NCBI GenBank assembly: GCA_002716125.1
Contig: PAZH01000004.1
Location: 62,001 to 126,000, forward strand
Direction of reading: 5' to 3'
Length of the DNA: 64,000 bases
Source: Rhodospirillaceae bacterium
GTDB taxonomy: Bacteria; Pseudomonadota; Alphaproteobacteria; UBA8366
Below the pieces are notes generated by a model that was not told the origin of the DNA, made no database searches, and saw only the letters and a list, made by a program, of their open reading frames with translations. Positions 11,069 through 21,766 of this stretch are shown piece by piece (position 1 is the first letter of the stretch; every line of letters begins with the position of its first letter). Made by a program: the position numbers and the translations under genes.

Positions 11069-12394
11069 TTACTTTCCGATGCAGAAATCGCGAAACACGA
11101 TATCGAGCAGATCTTCGACATCAAACCGCCCGGTAATGCGCCCCAACGCCCGCATCCCGAGACGTAAATCCTCCGCCATCAATTCCGGCAGCGTCGCGTC
11201 GAGGGCCCGCCGAAGGGCGTCCCGACAATCCCCCAACGCCTCCCGATGCCGCGCGCGCGTAATGACCGGCGCATCGCCCACATCGCACAGGATCTTCGCC
11301 GACGCCGTTAAACCCTCTACAAACGCATCGACCCCATCGCCTTGTTTGACCGACAGCCGATACACACCCTGGTCGCCCGCCGGAAAAGGCGCCGACGCCG
11401 TTCCCCGATCCGACTTATTCAAAACCGTTATGGTTTGCGAGGCGGTATAGGCATCATCCGCTTCCCATAGCTCGCCGGAACCGTCAAAAACAACAATCCG
11501 CAAATCCGCTTCTAAGGCGCGCTGACGGGCGCGCCGCACGCCTTCCGCCTCGACCGCCTCATCCGCCGCCCTTATGCCCGCCGTGTCGGAAAGCGTGGCC
11601 GCAATACCCCCCAGATCCATACGAACTTCAATCACATCGCGGGTGGTGCCCGCCGTTTCCGATACAATCGCGGCATCGCGCCCGGCAAGCATATTCAGCA
11701 GGCTCGATTTTCCGGCGTTCGGCGGACCGACAATGGCAATGTCCAGTCCCGCCCTAAGCCGCTCACCATTCCGATTATCATCTATATGTTGTGATAGTTC
11801 GCGCTCGAGCGCCGATATCTCGTGGGTCATCGCGTCAAACGCATCTTCCGGCAATTCCTCATCCGGAAAGTCGATCACGGCCTCGGCATGTGCCAGCGCC
11901 CGCATGAGGCGCGTCCGCCAGGCCTCGTAAACAGCGCCCAACGCTCCGGACGCCTGGTGAAGGGCCTGGCGACGCTGCCCTTCAGTTTCTGCGTTGATCA
12001 GATCCGCCAAGCCTTCCGCGCCCGTAAGATCCATCTTGTCGTTCATAAAGCTTCGGCGCGTAAATTCACCTGGTTCCGCCATGCGGGTGCCCGGTAGCTC
12101 GCCGATCGCGCCAAGGACCGCCGTCACGACGGCCACGCCGCCATGAATATGCAATTCGACGACGTCCTCGCCGGTGAAACTCCCCGGTCCCGGAAACCAC
12201 AGCGCAAGCCCACGGTCGAGCGCGTCACCGGTGTCGGCTTTCCAAAGCGTCGTCAGATGGGCCTGCCGCGGCGGCGGTAACGCTTCGCCCGTCAACCCGC
12301 GAAGAACGGTCCCGGCGTTCGGGCCCGATATTCGAATAACCGCAATGCCGGCACGCCCAGCCGCCGTCGATAGCGCAAAAATCGTGTCGGTCAT
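11069..12394 (-). CDS. mnmE: tRNA uridine-5-carboxymethylaminomethyl(34) synthesis GTPase MnmE
   Basis: [36 protein letters not shown]-terminal FCIGK. Confidence 0.98.
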   Translation of the reverse strand: MTDTIFALSTAAGRAGIAVIRISGPNAGTVLRGLTGEALPPPRQAHLTTLWKADTGDALDRGLALWFPGPGSFTGEDVVELHIHGGVAVVTAVLGAIGELPGTRMAEPGEFTRRSFMNDKMDLTGAEGLADLINAETEGQRRQALHQASGALGAVYEAWRTRLMRALAHAEAVIDFPDEELPEDAFDAMTHEISALERELSQHIDDNRNGERLRAGLDIAIVGPPNAGKSSLLNMLAGRDAAIVSETAGTTRDVIEVRMDLGGIAATLSDTAGIRAADEAVEAEGVRRARQRALEADLRIVVFDGSGELWEADDAYTASQTITVLNKSDRGTASAPFPAGDQGVYRLSVKQGDGVDAFVEGLTASAKILCDVGDAPVITRARHREALGDCRDALRRALDATLPELMAEDLRLGMRALGRITGRFDVEDLLDIVFRDFCIGK

Positions 12395-12410
12395 AACACT
12401 GTCCGGCGGC

Positions 12411-12659
12411 CTACTCCGAATCCTTCGTGTTCTGACCCGTAAACTGCGACCAGAACTGTTTCTGCATCTCCTCGAAACCTCCGCCCATTCCGGACATCCA
12501 GGTTTTCATCAGTGCTTCCGGATCCGTCGCAGCCAGGCTCTCACGCATTTTTGCCCCGAGGCCTTCCATCATTTCTTCTTGCAAACCGGTCACATCGGGC
12601 AATCCCAGAAACCGGCGCGCTTCTTCCGGCGTACATTCAATATTCATGGTAATTTTCAT
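12411..12659 (-). CDS. DUF6489-type small protein
   Basis: MKITMNIECTPEEARRFLGLPDV...; start set at MKIT. Confidence 0.7.
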   Translation of the reverse strand: MKITMNIECTPEEARRFLGLPDVTGLQEEMMEGLGAKMRESLAATDPEALMKTWMSGMGGGFEEMQKQFWSQFTGQNTKDSE

Positions 12660-12754
12660 GACCGTTTCCTCGAAATAAGGGTTGTACCCTGGGTCTAACA
12701 GGGCAAGGTATAGAAGCCCGCAATTCACCGCAACGCCGCCACAGGAGCCACTCG

Positions 12755-14773
12755 ATGCCCGAGAATGAATTACAGCACGAGACCAGCCCCTACTTGCTCC
12801 AGCATAAGGACAATCCGGTCCATTGGATGGCGTGGGGCGACGCTGCTTTTGCCCGCGCTAAGGCGGAAAATAAGCCCATTCTGCTGTCGGTTGGTTATGC
12901 CGCATGCCATTGGTGCCATGTGATGGCGCACGAGAGTTTCGAAGACGATGAAATCTCCGCCGTCATGAACGACCTGGTGATCAATATCAAGGTCGACCGG
13001 GAGGAGCGCCCGGACATCGACACGATTTACCAATCTGCGCTTGCCATGATCGGGGAACAGGGCGGCTGGCCCTTAACCATGTTTTTGACCCCGGATGGCG
13101 AGCCCTTTTGGGGCGGTACGTATTTTCCACCAACACCGCGTTACGGCCGGCCCGGATTTCCCGACGTAGTGAAAGCGGTCGCCGAAACATTCAAGGCAGA
13201 CCCCGATCGCGTTCAGAAAAATGTCGAGGCGCTGCGCGAAGGTTTGGCGCAAAATTCCACCCCGATGCCGGGCGAAGAAATATCGCCGGAGATCATCCAA
13301 CAGGTCGCCCAACGCCTTACGAACGAAATCGACATGTTTCGCGGCGGCATCAAAGGTGCGCCTAAATTTCCGCAAACCGGTATTTTTGAACAAATCTGGC
13401 GGGCCTGGCTGCGAACCGACGAGCGCCTGTACCACAACGCCGTTGTCACCAGTTTAAATAATATTTGCCAGGGCGGAATCTACGACCACCTCGGCGGCGG
13501 CTTCGCACGATATTCCGTCGACGAAATGTGGTTGGCGCCCCATTTCGAGAAAATGCTCTACGACAATGCAGAGCTGATCCATCTCCTGACACTTGTCTAT
13601 CAGGAAACAAAATCTCCCCTTTACGCGCAGCGCATCGATGAAACCGTCGCGTGGCTCGAGCGCGAGATGATCGAAGAAGGCGGTGGCTTCGCCAGCAGCC
13701 TCGATGCCGACAGCGAGGGCGAGGAAGGCAAGTTTTACGTCTGGAACGAAGCTGAAGTCGACGCGTTACTTGGTGAAAAATCATCTGATTTCAAGCGCGT
13801 ATACAATGTCGATGCGGATGGGAACTGGGAGGGTAAGACCATTCTCAACCGGTTGCACTCCATGGAGCTTCTCGACGACGCAACCGAGGCTGAAATGGCA
13901 GCCGGCCGTAAGATTTTGTTGGATGCGCGGGCACACCGTATTCGGCCCGGCAAAGACACAAAGGTCCTGGCGGATTGGAACGGCTTGATGATCGCCGCCT
14001 TAGCCTTTGCCAGCCATGTTTTCGATCGCCCGAAATGGCGTGAATTGGCCCAGCAAGCATACGATTTCGTCGGCACGGCCATGCGCCCCAACGGTCGTCT
14101 GCTGCACAGCTGGTGCGCCGGTGAAGCGCGACATCCAGCAACCTTGGACGATCACGCAAATCTCGCCCGTGCCGCCCTCGCCCTCTATGAATGTACGGGC
14201 GAAGATCGATATCGGCAGGATGCGGAATCCTTCGTAGACGAGATCGAACAACATTATAAAGACGAAAACGGCGCTTACTTCTTTGCGGCCAACGATACGC
14301 CCAACCTGATCACTCGCACCAAAACCGTCAGCGACAACGCCACGCCGTCTGGCAATGGCACCCTCGTTGGCGTCCTAGCGCGCCTCTATTATCTAACCGG
14401 GGCGGAGCGATATCGCGCGTTGGCGGACAACATCGTACGTACGTTCGCCGGCGAGCCCACACGGAATTTCTTCCCCCTCTCGACATTGATCAATTCAAGC
14501 GAATTGCTTCGACGCGGGCAGCAAATTGTCATTATCGGGGACCGCGACGATGCGGAGACCCAATCGCTGGTCGATTGTGTCCACATCCGTTCTTTGCCGG
14601 ACCGAATATTAAACATCGTCGCCACACTGGATGATCTACCCGCAGGGCATCCGGCAGAAGGTAAAGAAAAACTGGAGGCGCGCGCCACCGCCTATGTTTG
14701 CGAAGGCCCGGTCTGCAGTTTGCCGGTCAACACCGCGGCTGATTTGACTGCCCTTCTCGACGGGGCTCCCTAA
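12755..14773 (+). CDS. Thioredoxin-domain protein (DUF255 / YyaL / SSP411-like)
   Basis: [61 protein letters not shown]. Confidence 0.95.
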   Translation: MPENELQHETSPYLLQHKDNPVHWMAWGDAAFARAKAENKPILLSVGYAACHWCHVMAHESFEDDEISAVMNDLVINIKVDREERPDIDTIYQSALAMIGEQGGWPLTMFLTPDGEPFWGGTYFPPTPRYGRPGFPDVVKAVAETFKADPDRVQKNVEALREGLAQNSTPMPGEEISPEIIQQVAQRLTNEIDMFRGGIKGAPKFPQTGIFEQIWRAWLRTDERLYHNAVVTSLNNICQGGIYDHLGGGFARYSVDEMWLAPHFEKMLYDNAELIHLLTLVYQETKSPLYAQRIDETVAWLEREMIEEGGGFASSLDADSEGEEGKFYVWNEAEVDALLGEKSSDFKRVYNVDADGNWEGKTILNRLHSMELLDDATEAEMAAGRKILLDARAHRIRPGKDTKVLADWNGLMIAALAFASHVFDRPKWRELAQQAYDFVGTAMRPNGRLLHSWCAGEARHPATLDDHANLARAALALYECTGEDRYRQDAESFVDEIEQHYKDENGAYFFAANDTPNLITRTKTVSDNATPSGNGTLVGVLARLYYLTGAERYRALADNIVRTFAGEPTRNFFPLSTLINSSELLRRGQQIVIIGDRDDAETQSLVDCVHIRSLPDRILNIVATLDDLPAGHPAEGKEKLEARATAYVCEGPVCSLPVNTAADLTALLDGAP

Positions 14774-15232
14774 ATGACAACAAAAACGCTCGATAGCCCG
14801 TTTGGCCCGGTCTCCTTCGCCGTTGAGGACGGCTTTTTGTACCGCGTCCGGTTTCAAGCAGACACAAATTCGACCGAGAACGACGACCCCCTTGCGGAAG
14901 AGGTTGCACGCCAGCTCGACGCCTATTTCGCCGGGCGCTTGTTCAATTTCGATTTACCGCTGGTGCCGCCGCACAGCGAATTCCAAGCCGGTATTCGCCA
15001 GTCCATGATCGATATTCCTTTCGGCGAAATGCGAACCTACGGCGAATTGGCCAAAGATTTGGGCAGCGCCTCCCAAGCCGTCGGACAGGCTTGCGGCGCG
15101 AACCCCATTCCGATCATCGTCCCCTGTCACCGGGTTGTTGCCGCCGGCGGAAAGCTTGGCGGATTCTCCGGCGGCGACGGCGCGCCGACCAAGCGAAAAC
15201 TGCTGAATCACGAAGCCGTATACGCCCCGTGA
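14774..15232 (+). CDS. ogt: Methylated-DNA--protein-cysteine S-methyltransferase
   Basis: PIIVPCHRVVAAGGKLGGFSGG active-site PCHRV motif. Confidence 0.93.
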   Translation: MTTKTLDSPFGPVSFAVEDGFLYRVRFQADTNSTENDDPLAEEVARQLDAYFAGRLFNFDLPLVPPHSEFQAGIRQSMIDIPFGEMRTYGELAKDLGSASQAVGQACGANPIPIIVPCHRVVAAGGKLGGFSGGDGAPTKRKLLNHEAVYAP

Positions 15233-15322
15233 CAATCAAGATTCCGCTGCCATAATGCGACCGCTGAAAATCGCAGCCGTCATTGGAACCAATTCTCTTC
15301 TCAACATAACAGGGAGCGCTTA

Positions 15323-16294
15323 ATGCCCCGCGCAATTCAGATCAAAAAACAGGGCGCCGCCGGCGTCATGAAATGGGTCGAGGTCCCCGTCGGGAAACCG
15401 AAACGCGGCCAGATTCTCATCAACCAAAGCCACGTCGGGCTTAACTATATCGACGTCTATCATCGCAGCGGCTTGTATCCGCTCGAGATGCCGCACGGCA
15501 TCGGCATGGAAGCAGCTGGCACCGTCGAAGCGGTGGGTGCGGGCGTTAAGGGGATCCGGGTCGGCGATCGTGTCGCTTATGCCGCGGGCCCTCCCGGTTC
15601 CTACGCGGAGGCCCGCATCATGCCGGCCGACCGCGTCGTGAAACTGCCGGACTGGATCAGCAACGAGCAAGCCGCCGCGATGATGCTTCAGGGCATGACC
15701 ACGGAGTATCTCATCCGCCGGACCTATAAAGTTAAAAAGGGCGACACGGTGTTGTTTCATGCCGCCGCGGGTGGCGTTGGGCTGATCGCCTGCCAATGGC
15801 TGAAGCAATTGGGCGCAACCGTGATCGGAACCGTCGGCAGTCCCGCCAAAGCGAAACTCGCAAAAGCACATGGCTGCGATCACGTGATCAATTACAATAA
15901 GCAGGATTTCGTAAAACGGGTGAAAAGTATCACCAAGGGCGCCGGCGTTCCTGTGGTCTACGATTCCGTCGGCAAATCGACCTATAATGGTTCGCTGGAT
16001 TGCCTAAGCCCGCTCGGCACGTTTGTTTCGTTCGGCAATGCATCGGGACCGATTCCCCCCGTCGACGGCGCCATGCTGTCGCAAAAGGGTTCGTTGTTCT
16101 TTACACGTCCGACATTGATGACCTACACCGCGGACAGCAAGGACCTGCAAGCCTCGGCCCGCGCGCTCTTCGCCGCTGTGAAGAAAGGCGTGAAGATTGA
16201 GGTCAATCAGCGTTACGCCATGAAGAACGCCGTTCAAGCACACCGCGATCTCGAAGCGCGTAAGACCACCGGCTCAACGGTATTCGAAGTCTAG
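15323..16294 (+). CDS. NAD(P)H:quinone oxidoreductase (zinc-free MDR family)
   Basis: VGLNYIDVYHRSGLYP, VLFHAAAGGVGLIACQWLKQLGA. Confidence 0.9.
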   Translation: MPRAIQIKKQGAAGVMKWVEVPVGKPKRGQILINQSHVGLNYIDVYHRSGLYPLEMPHGIGMEAAGTVEAVGAGVKGIRVGDRVAYAAGPPGSYAEARIMPADRVVKLPDWISNEQAAAMMLQGMTTEYLIRRTYKVKKGDTVLFHAAAGGVGLIACQWLKQLGATVIGTVGSPAKAKLAKAHGCDHVINYNKQDFVKRVKSITKGAGVPVVYDSVGKSTYNGSLDCLSPLGTFVSFGNASGPIPPVDGAMLSQKGSLFFTRPTLMTYTADSKDLQASARALFAAVKKGVKIEVNQRYAMKNAVQAHRDLEARKTTGSTVFEV

Positions 16295-16326
16295 ACGTCT
16301 GAAATTAAATAAATAAATCGAAGAAT

Positions 16327-16359
16327 TGGCCCCGCCGTTTAGTGCGGGGCCATTTTTTT
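16327..16359 (+). terminator. Rho-independent terminator after quinone oxidoreductase gene
   Basis: Perfect 9-bp stem TGGCCCCGC/GCGGGGCCA, 8-nt loop, then TTTTTTT. Confidence 0.9.
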
Positions 16360-16514
16360 GCGCCGAGAATCGGGCAACCCGTTCCGCAATCGATTCAATT
16401 AGCGGTCAATTGATTCCTCTATCGAATCGATCATCACCTCAACCGCCGAATTTCGGATACAAACGCAGTTAGATCGTCTGCGCTATCTAAATTCCAACGT
16501 TCCCGATGGGACCG

Positions 16515-17795
16515 TTATTGGTTCATCGCGTCGAAGAAGTCATTGTTATTCTTGCTGTCTTTCAATTTCTCGAGCAAGAACTCCATTGCATCCGTCGTGC
16601 CCATCGGCGTCAAGATACGGCGCAGGACCCACATCTTCGACAATGTCCCGGCATCGACCAGCAGCTCTTCCTTCCGCGTTCCGGATTTCTGAATATCGAT
16701 GGCCGGGAACGTGCGCTTGTCGGAAAGTTTACGATCGAGCACGATTTCCGAATTACCCGTGCCCTTGAACTCTTCGAAGATGACTTCGTCCATCCGGCTG
16801 CCGGTATCGATCAAAGCCGTCGCGATGATCGTCATCGAACCTCCTTCCTCGATATTTCGCGCCGCACCGAAGAATCGCTTCGGGCGTTGCAGCGCATTCG
16901 CATCGACACCGCCGGTCAACACCTTGCCCGAACTCGGCACAACCGTGTTATAGGCGCGCGCCAATCGCGTGATCGAATCCAACAGAATGACGACGTCGTG
17001 CTTATGCTCGACGAGTCGCTTCGCTTTCTCAATCCCCATTTCCGCCACTTGGACGTGGCGAACAGCCGGCTCGTCGAATGTCGAACTGACGACCTCGCCA
17101 TTGACCGAACGCGCCATGTCGGTGACTTCTTCCGGACGTTCATCGATCAACAAAACGATGAGATAGACTTCCGGATGATTGGTCGTGATCGCATGCGCGA
17201 TGTTTTGCATGATCACAGTCTTACCGGTCCGCGGCTGGGCAACGATCAGTCCGCGTTGGCCTTTACCGAGCGGCGCCACCAATTCGATGACACGGCAGGT
17301 ATTGTCACGCGTCTTGCCCTTGCCGTCGTCTTCCACTTCCAGAGTGATATGCTCTTCCGGATAAAGCGGCGTCAGGTTATCAAAGTTGATTCGATGGCGG
17401 ACACTATCGGGTTCATCGAAATTGATCTTGTTCACTTTCAGAAGGGCAAAGTACCGCTCGCCTTCCCTCGGTGCGCGAATTTCGCCTTCCACAGTATCCC
17501 CTGTCCGGAACCCAAAGCGTCTTACCTGGCTTGGACTGACATAGATATCGTCCGGGCCCGGTAGGTAATTCGCTTCCGGCGATCGGAGAAATCCGAAACC
17601 GTCTTGCAAAACTTCAAGAACGCCATCGCCGACAATCGGCACCTCGTCGTCCGCGAGCTGCTTTAGGATCGAGAACATCATGTCTTGCTTGCGCAGACTG
17701 CTCGCGTTCTCGACTTCGAGCTCCTCGGCGAAAGCCAGCAGCTCTGCCGGAGATTTTTTCTTCAAGTCTTGTAGGTGAATTTCTTTTACGGTCAT
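16515..17795 (-). CDS. rho: Transcription termination factor Rho
   Basis: [64 protein letters not shown]. Confidence 0.99.
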   Translation of the reverse strand: MTVKEIHLQDLKKKSPAELLAFAEELEVENASSLRKQDMMFSILKQLADDEVPIVGDGVLEVLQDGFGFLRSPEANYLPGPDDIYVSPSQVRRFGFRTGDTVEGEIRAPREGERYFALLKVNKINFDEPDSVRHRINFDNLTPLYPEEHITLEVEDDGKGKTRDNTCRVIELVAPLGKGQRGLIVAQPRTGKTVIMQNIAHAITTNHPEVYLIVLLIDERPEEVTDMARSVNGEVVSSTFDEPAVRHVQVAEMGIEKAKRLVEHKHDVVILLDSITRLARAYNTVVPSSGKVLTGGVDANALQRPKRFFGAARNIEEGGSMTIIATALIDTGSRMDEVIFEEFKGTGNSEIVLDRKLSDKRTFPAIDIQKSGTRKEELLVDAGTLSKMWVLRRILTPMGTTDAMEFLLEKLKDSKNNNDFFDAMNQ

Positions 17796-17847
17796 TTTGC
17801 TATCGCTTGGGAGATCGGATTTTGAGGTCGGCCTAGTGGCTGAGGTG

Positions 17848-17870
17848 GACCGCTAATCGGTTAAGCGGTC
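17848..17870 (-). promoter_or_regulatory. Inverted repeat in rho upstream leader
   Basis: GACCGCT-aatcggtta-AGCGGTC about 53 nt upstream of the rho ATG. Confidence 0.45.
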
Positions 17871-18005
17871 GATCCGAATGTGGAGAGGGATTTCGGCAGC
17901 CACGGACTATCAGGCTACCGCTGTATCTACGGCCATAAACTTCGCCAGTCGTCAAGCGAAATATAGTCACGGGTCGTCAAGCCGCAAGAGAATTTTCAAT
18001 GACAG

Positions 18006-18428
18006 TTAAAAGGGTTTAACGATCACGAGGATTACAATCGCGATCATCAGGAGCGTTGGTACCTCGTTGGCGATCCTATAAAACCGCGCGGACCGCGTGT
18101 TTTGATCCGATGCGAATTCCTTGCGCCACTTTGCCATCGCCATGTGGCTTGCCGACAAAAGAACGATCAAGGTCAACTTGATGTGAAACCAAATTTCCGA
18201 ATGCGCGTCCGTTAAGACGACGAGCCAAATGCCGAATACCCACGACGCGATCATTGCCGGCGTCATGATCGCACGCAGCAGACGGCGCTCCATTGTCTTG
18301 AGCGTTTCCGAGAGCTCTGAGCCCGGCGCCGCATCGACGTGATAGACAAACAACCGTGGCAAATAGAGCAACCCCGCCATCCACGAGATAATGGAAATTA
18401 TATGGAGCGCCAAAACCCAAGCATACAT
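18006..18428 (-). CDS. hemJ: Protoporphyrinogen oxidase HemJ
   Basis: ALHIISIISWMAGLLYLPRLFVYH, MERRLLRAIMTPAM; next to hemH. Confidence 0.95.
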   Translation of the reverse strand: MYAWVLALHIISIISWMAGLLYLPRLFVYHVDAAPGSELSETLKTMERRLLRAIMTPAMIASWVFGIWLVVLTDAHSEIWFHIKLTLIVLLSASHMAMAKWRKEFASDQNTRSARFYRIANEVPTLLMIAIVILVIVKPF

Positions 18429-18447
18429 GTGCGGGGTTCCTATTCGA

Positions 18448-19485
18448 TTATGCCAACGGGCACTGCCCGCAAGTCTGTGGACAAAGCCGCGTGTGACCCG
18501 GTCCGTAGACTCCTGCAGAACTCTCGTTCAAACCTATGACTGTCTCTGCCAAACCAGCGATAAACGCCGCGTCGCAATCGACCGTGCCAACACGTGTGTA
18601 TTTCGGGACGCCGGCTTCCTCCGCCAATTCACGATACTCGATATCGAGTTCCACCAAGGTTTCGGAGTGCTCCGACACGAAGGCGATGGGAACGACGATC
18701 AACGACGTCCCCTCTTTTCCAGCATGCGTAATCTCATCTTCGGTGTAAGGCTTAATCCACTCTAACGGACCGACCCGGCTTTGATAGCTTACGCGCCAAT
18801 CCAGATCTGCAACGTCGAGCTTCTCGATTACCGCCGCAGCCGTCTGTTCGACCGCCCATTGATAGGGGTCTCCCTTATCGACAACTTTTTGCGGCAGCCC
18901 ATGGGCTGAAAACAAAACTCGGTATGGCGTTTCCGCGGCCATCTCAGCCATCGCGTTTTGCAATCGCGTGGCAACCGCCTCCACAAACCCCGTATCTCGC
19001 GGATAGCAGCACACCGAAACCGTTTCTTGATTCAATCCAATTTTATCTGCTGAGCGATGCCATTCTTCGAAGGAAGATCCGGTTGTCGTCGTCGAAAATT
19101 GCGGATAAAGCGGCAAGAGGACGATTTTATCGGGGCCCCATGCTTTCACTTGTTCAGCCGTTTCAAGCGACATCGGATGCCAGTATCGCATCGAAATGAA
19201 ACACTTAACCTGATGATCCGGCCATGTTTCCGCGAGATATCGCTCCAGCGCCACTGCTTGCGCTTCGGTGTTCGGCAGCAGCGGTGATCCACCGCCCAAT
19301 TCCTTGTAAATTTCCTGCGCGATCGGCGCCCGGCGACGTGAAATCAAACGCGCAATCAACCACCGAATAGGCTGTGGCGCCCCGATAATCGCTTTGTCGT
19401 TAAAGAGGTTAAACAGAAAGGGTTCAACTGATTCCGCTTTATCCGGACCCCCTAAATTAAAAAGTATAATCGCAATTTTATGCAT
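18448..19485 (-). CDS. hemH: Ferrochelatase
   Basis: ILFNLGGPDKAESVEPFLFNLFND, YPQFSTTTTGSSFEEW, FSAHGLP. Confidence 0.98.
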   Translation of the reverse strand: MHKIAIILFNLGGPDKAESVEPFLFNLFNDKAIIGAPQPIRWLIARLISRRRAPIAQEIYKELGGGSPLLPNTEAQAVALERYLAETWPDHQVKCFISMRYWHPMSLETAEQVKAWGPDKIVLLPLYPQFSTTTTGSSFEEWHRSADKIGLNQETVSVCCYPRDTGFVEAVATRLQNAMAEMAAETPYRVLFSAHGLPQKVVDKGDPYQWAVEQTAAAVIEKLDVADLDWRVSYQSRVGPLEWIKPYTEDEITHAGKEGTSLIVVPIAFVSEHSETLVELDIEYRELAEEAGVPKYTRVGTVDCDAAFIAGLAETVIGLNESSAGVYGPGHTRLCPQTCGQCPLA

Positions 19486-19507
19486 TTACTTAGGTATTAT
19501 ATCTAAT

Positions 19508-20578
19508 TTACGCGGTCTTGTTCCGAATGCAATCAACCAATCGCGAGACCGTATCGGGACTGGTTTGTTTGTCGACACCATGTCCAAGATTGAAAATATG
19601 CGGCCGATTTACGCAAGCGCCCACGATTCGATCGACCGCCGCGTCCATCGCGTCGCCACCCGTTAACAGATATACGGGATCAAGATTGCCTTGGATTGGC
19701 ATTCCGGCCGGTAAATTCGCATCGGCCCAAGATAGCGACACGGTGGTATCCAAAGAAACGGCCGATACTCCGGTTTCGGCCGCAAACGGCACGTACATCG
19801 CTCCTGCTCCTCTCGGGAAGCCGATGATCGGCAAATCAGGCCAACGCGCACGGAGCGCGCTTACAATGCGTTTTATCGGCTCTAGAACCCATGTCCGGAA
19901 CTCTTCCTCGGGCAAAACCCCTGCATGGCTCTCAAAAATCTGCAACGCTTCGGCACCGGCTTCAGCCTGCGCCGATAAATGCGCGATGGTCGCCTCCACC
20001 AATAAATCCATCAACTGGCCGAACAGTTCCGGGTCCCGATAACAGAACGACTTGATATTGTGAAAATCGCGGCTCGTCCGGCCTTCGATCATATAGCACG
20101 CCACGGTCCAAGGGGCGCCCGCAAACCCAATCAAAGCGGTATCAGGTCCAAGGCGCTGGCGAAGCGTGGCAACCGTTTCGTAGACCGGTGCCAATTTCGC
20201 CAATACCCCATCGATCGACAGCCTCGATACAGCCTCCGCATCTCGGACCGGCTCAAGAACGGGTCCCGTCCCTTCGACAAACGAGACGTCCTGTCCAAGA
20301 CCGTCCGGGACAACGAGTATGTCGGAGAACAGAATTGCCGCATCGAACCCATATCGCTCGATCGGCTGAATCGTCACTTCAACTGCAAAATCCGGCGTAT
20401 AACACAAGTCGAGAAACCCACCGGCCTTCGCCCGTAGCTCACGATACTCCGGTAAATACCGCCCGGCTTGGCGCATCAGCCAAATCGGCGGCGGATCACG
20501 GCGTTCACCGTTCAGAACTTCTAGAAACGCTTTGGCCATCGGACTCCGGTCATGTTCGGACTGTGGGTTATCGGGCAC
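19508..20578 (-). CDS. hemE: Uroporphyrinogen decarboxylase
   Basis: PPPIWLMRQAGRYLPEYRELRAKAGGFLDLC; GTG start. Confidence 0.98.
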   Translation of the reverse strand: MPDNPQSEHDRSPMAKAFLEVLNGERRDPPPIWLMRQAGRYLPEYRELRAKAGGFLDLCYTPDFAVEVTIQPIERYGFDAAILFSDILVVPDGLGQDVSFVEGTGPVLEPVRDAEAVSRLSIDGVLAKLAPVYETVATLRQRLGPDTALIGFAGAPWTVACYMIEGRTSRDFHNIKSFCYRDPELFGQLMDLLVEATIAHLSAQAEAGAEALQIFESHAGVLPEEEFRTWVLEPIKRIVSALRARWPDLPIIGFPRGAGAMYVPFAAETGVSAVSLDTTVSLSWADANLPAGMPIQGNLDPVYLLTGGDAMDAAVDRIVGACVNRPHIFNLGHGVDKQTSPDTVSRLVDCIRNKTA

Positions 20579-20938
20579 GGACTGAATACAAACAATAAAG
20601 AGTCAATAAAAGGTAGTTGTAGTGGTTATGCGGTGATTAACGGGGAATATCATAAATATTGATCGATGAATGAGAGAGACGGTGATCAATCCAGGATCCT
20701 GTTATTAAAATCAGTAGAATTCCACTAATAGTCTGAAAACACTCGGTGAAATTCTTTTAAACAGCCTTGAACAAATCGCGGATGCGTCGATTTTCGATCG
20801 GCCGTACTTCAATTTTATCTCAAAGTTATCCGCATGTTCGAAAATCGCCTGAAACATTCGCAATTTGGGAATTCTTTCGCTAAATTCGAGTTCGTCTGTG
20901 GGTAACTTTCATTTGTTCACATTGTCTTAGGAAGGGTT
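20579..20938. other. oriC: Candidate chromosomal replication origin (oriC)
   Basis: AT-rich gap (about 38% GC by hand count) between divergent hemE and the PPDK-regulator gene; DnaA-box-like TTATCCGCA (20826-20834), TTACCCACA on the minus strand (20897-20905), TTGTTCACA (20913-20921); parABS nearby. Confidence 0.75.
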
Positions 20939-21766
20939 GTGAAGGAATTTCACTTACACCTGGTTTCCGACGCGACGGGCGAGACCGTTCATAGCGTTGC
21001 TCGCGCGTGTTTTGTCCAGTTCGAAGGTATCGAGCCGATCGAACACCATTGGCCTTTGGTGCGGACGAAAGGACAGATCGAGAAAATCTTAGGGAAAATC
21101 GAAGAAAATCCGGGTGTCGTTCTTTTCACGATCGTGAAAGAGGAATTACGAACCGCACTTGAGATCGGTTGTGGGCGTCTGCATGTCCCCTGTATCTCCG
21201 TTTTGGATCCCGTCATTCACGCGCTCACAGCTTTTCTCGGTCTGGAGAGCAGCGGCCAATCGGGTCGGCAGCATACGTTGGATGCTAATTATTTCGATCG
21301 TATCGATGCAATGACCTACACGCTTAATCATGACGATGGTCAGTCGACACATGATCTCGGCGATGCGGATATCGTTTTGGTCGGTGTATCGCGTACTTCC
21401 AAGACACCAACTTGTATCTACCTTGCAAACCGTGGCCTGAAGGCGGCAAACGTGCCGGTGGTCCCGAATATTCAGCTTCCAGAAGTTTTTGAGACGTTGG
21501 ATGGACGGAGCGATCCGCTCATCGTCGGTCTGACCACAGACCCGAAACGGCTTGTCCAGGTACGTCGTAATCGTCTCCGCTTGTTGGATCACAACGACGA
21601 TACGGATTATGTAGACCCTGAAATTGTTCGCGACGAAGTGGCGACGGCTCGCCGCTTGTTTAGTGATCGCGAATGGCCGGTGATTGATGTGACGCGTCGC
21701 TCCATAGAAGAAACAGCCGCGACAATTTTGCAAATTCTCGAACGCCAAAGGCAATCCGATGCCTAG
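20939..21766 (+). CDS. Pyruvate, phosphate/water dikinase regulatory protein (kinase/pyrophosphorylase, DUF299)
   Basis: FHLHLVSDATGETVHSVARA; VGVSRTSKTPTCIYLANRGLKAANVPVVP; GTG start. Confidence 0.96.
   Translation: MKEFHLHLVSDATGETVHSVARACFVQFEGIEPIEHHWPLVRTKGQIEKILGKIEENPGVVLFTIVKEELRTALEIGCGRLHVPCISVLDPVIHALTAFLGLESSGQSGRQHTLDANYFDRIDAMTYTLNHDDGQSTHDLGDADIVLVGVSRTSKTPTCIYLANRGLKAANVPVVPNIQLPEVFETLDGRSDPLIVGLTTDPKRLVQVRRNRLRLLDHNDDTDYVDPEIVRDEVATARRLFSDREWPVIDVTRRSIEETAATILQILERQRQSDA

Noticed and set aside
15878-15889. GATCACGTGATC palindrome as a third parS-like site
   Set aside because: Shares only the CACGTG core and lacks the TGTTTC/GAAACA arms; inside the quinone oxidoreductase coding region
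16506-17564. 352-aa plus-strand ORF
   Set aside because: Antisense shadow of rho; no domain and no clear start context
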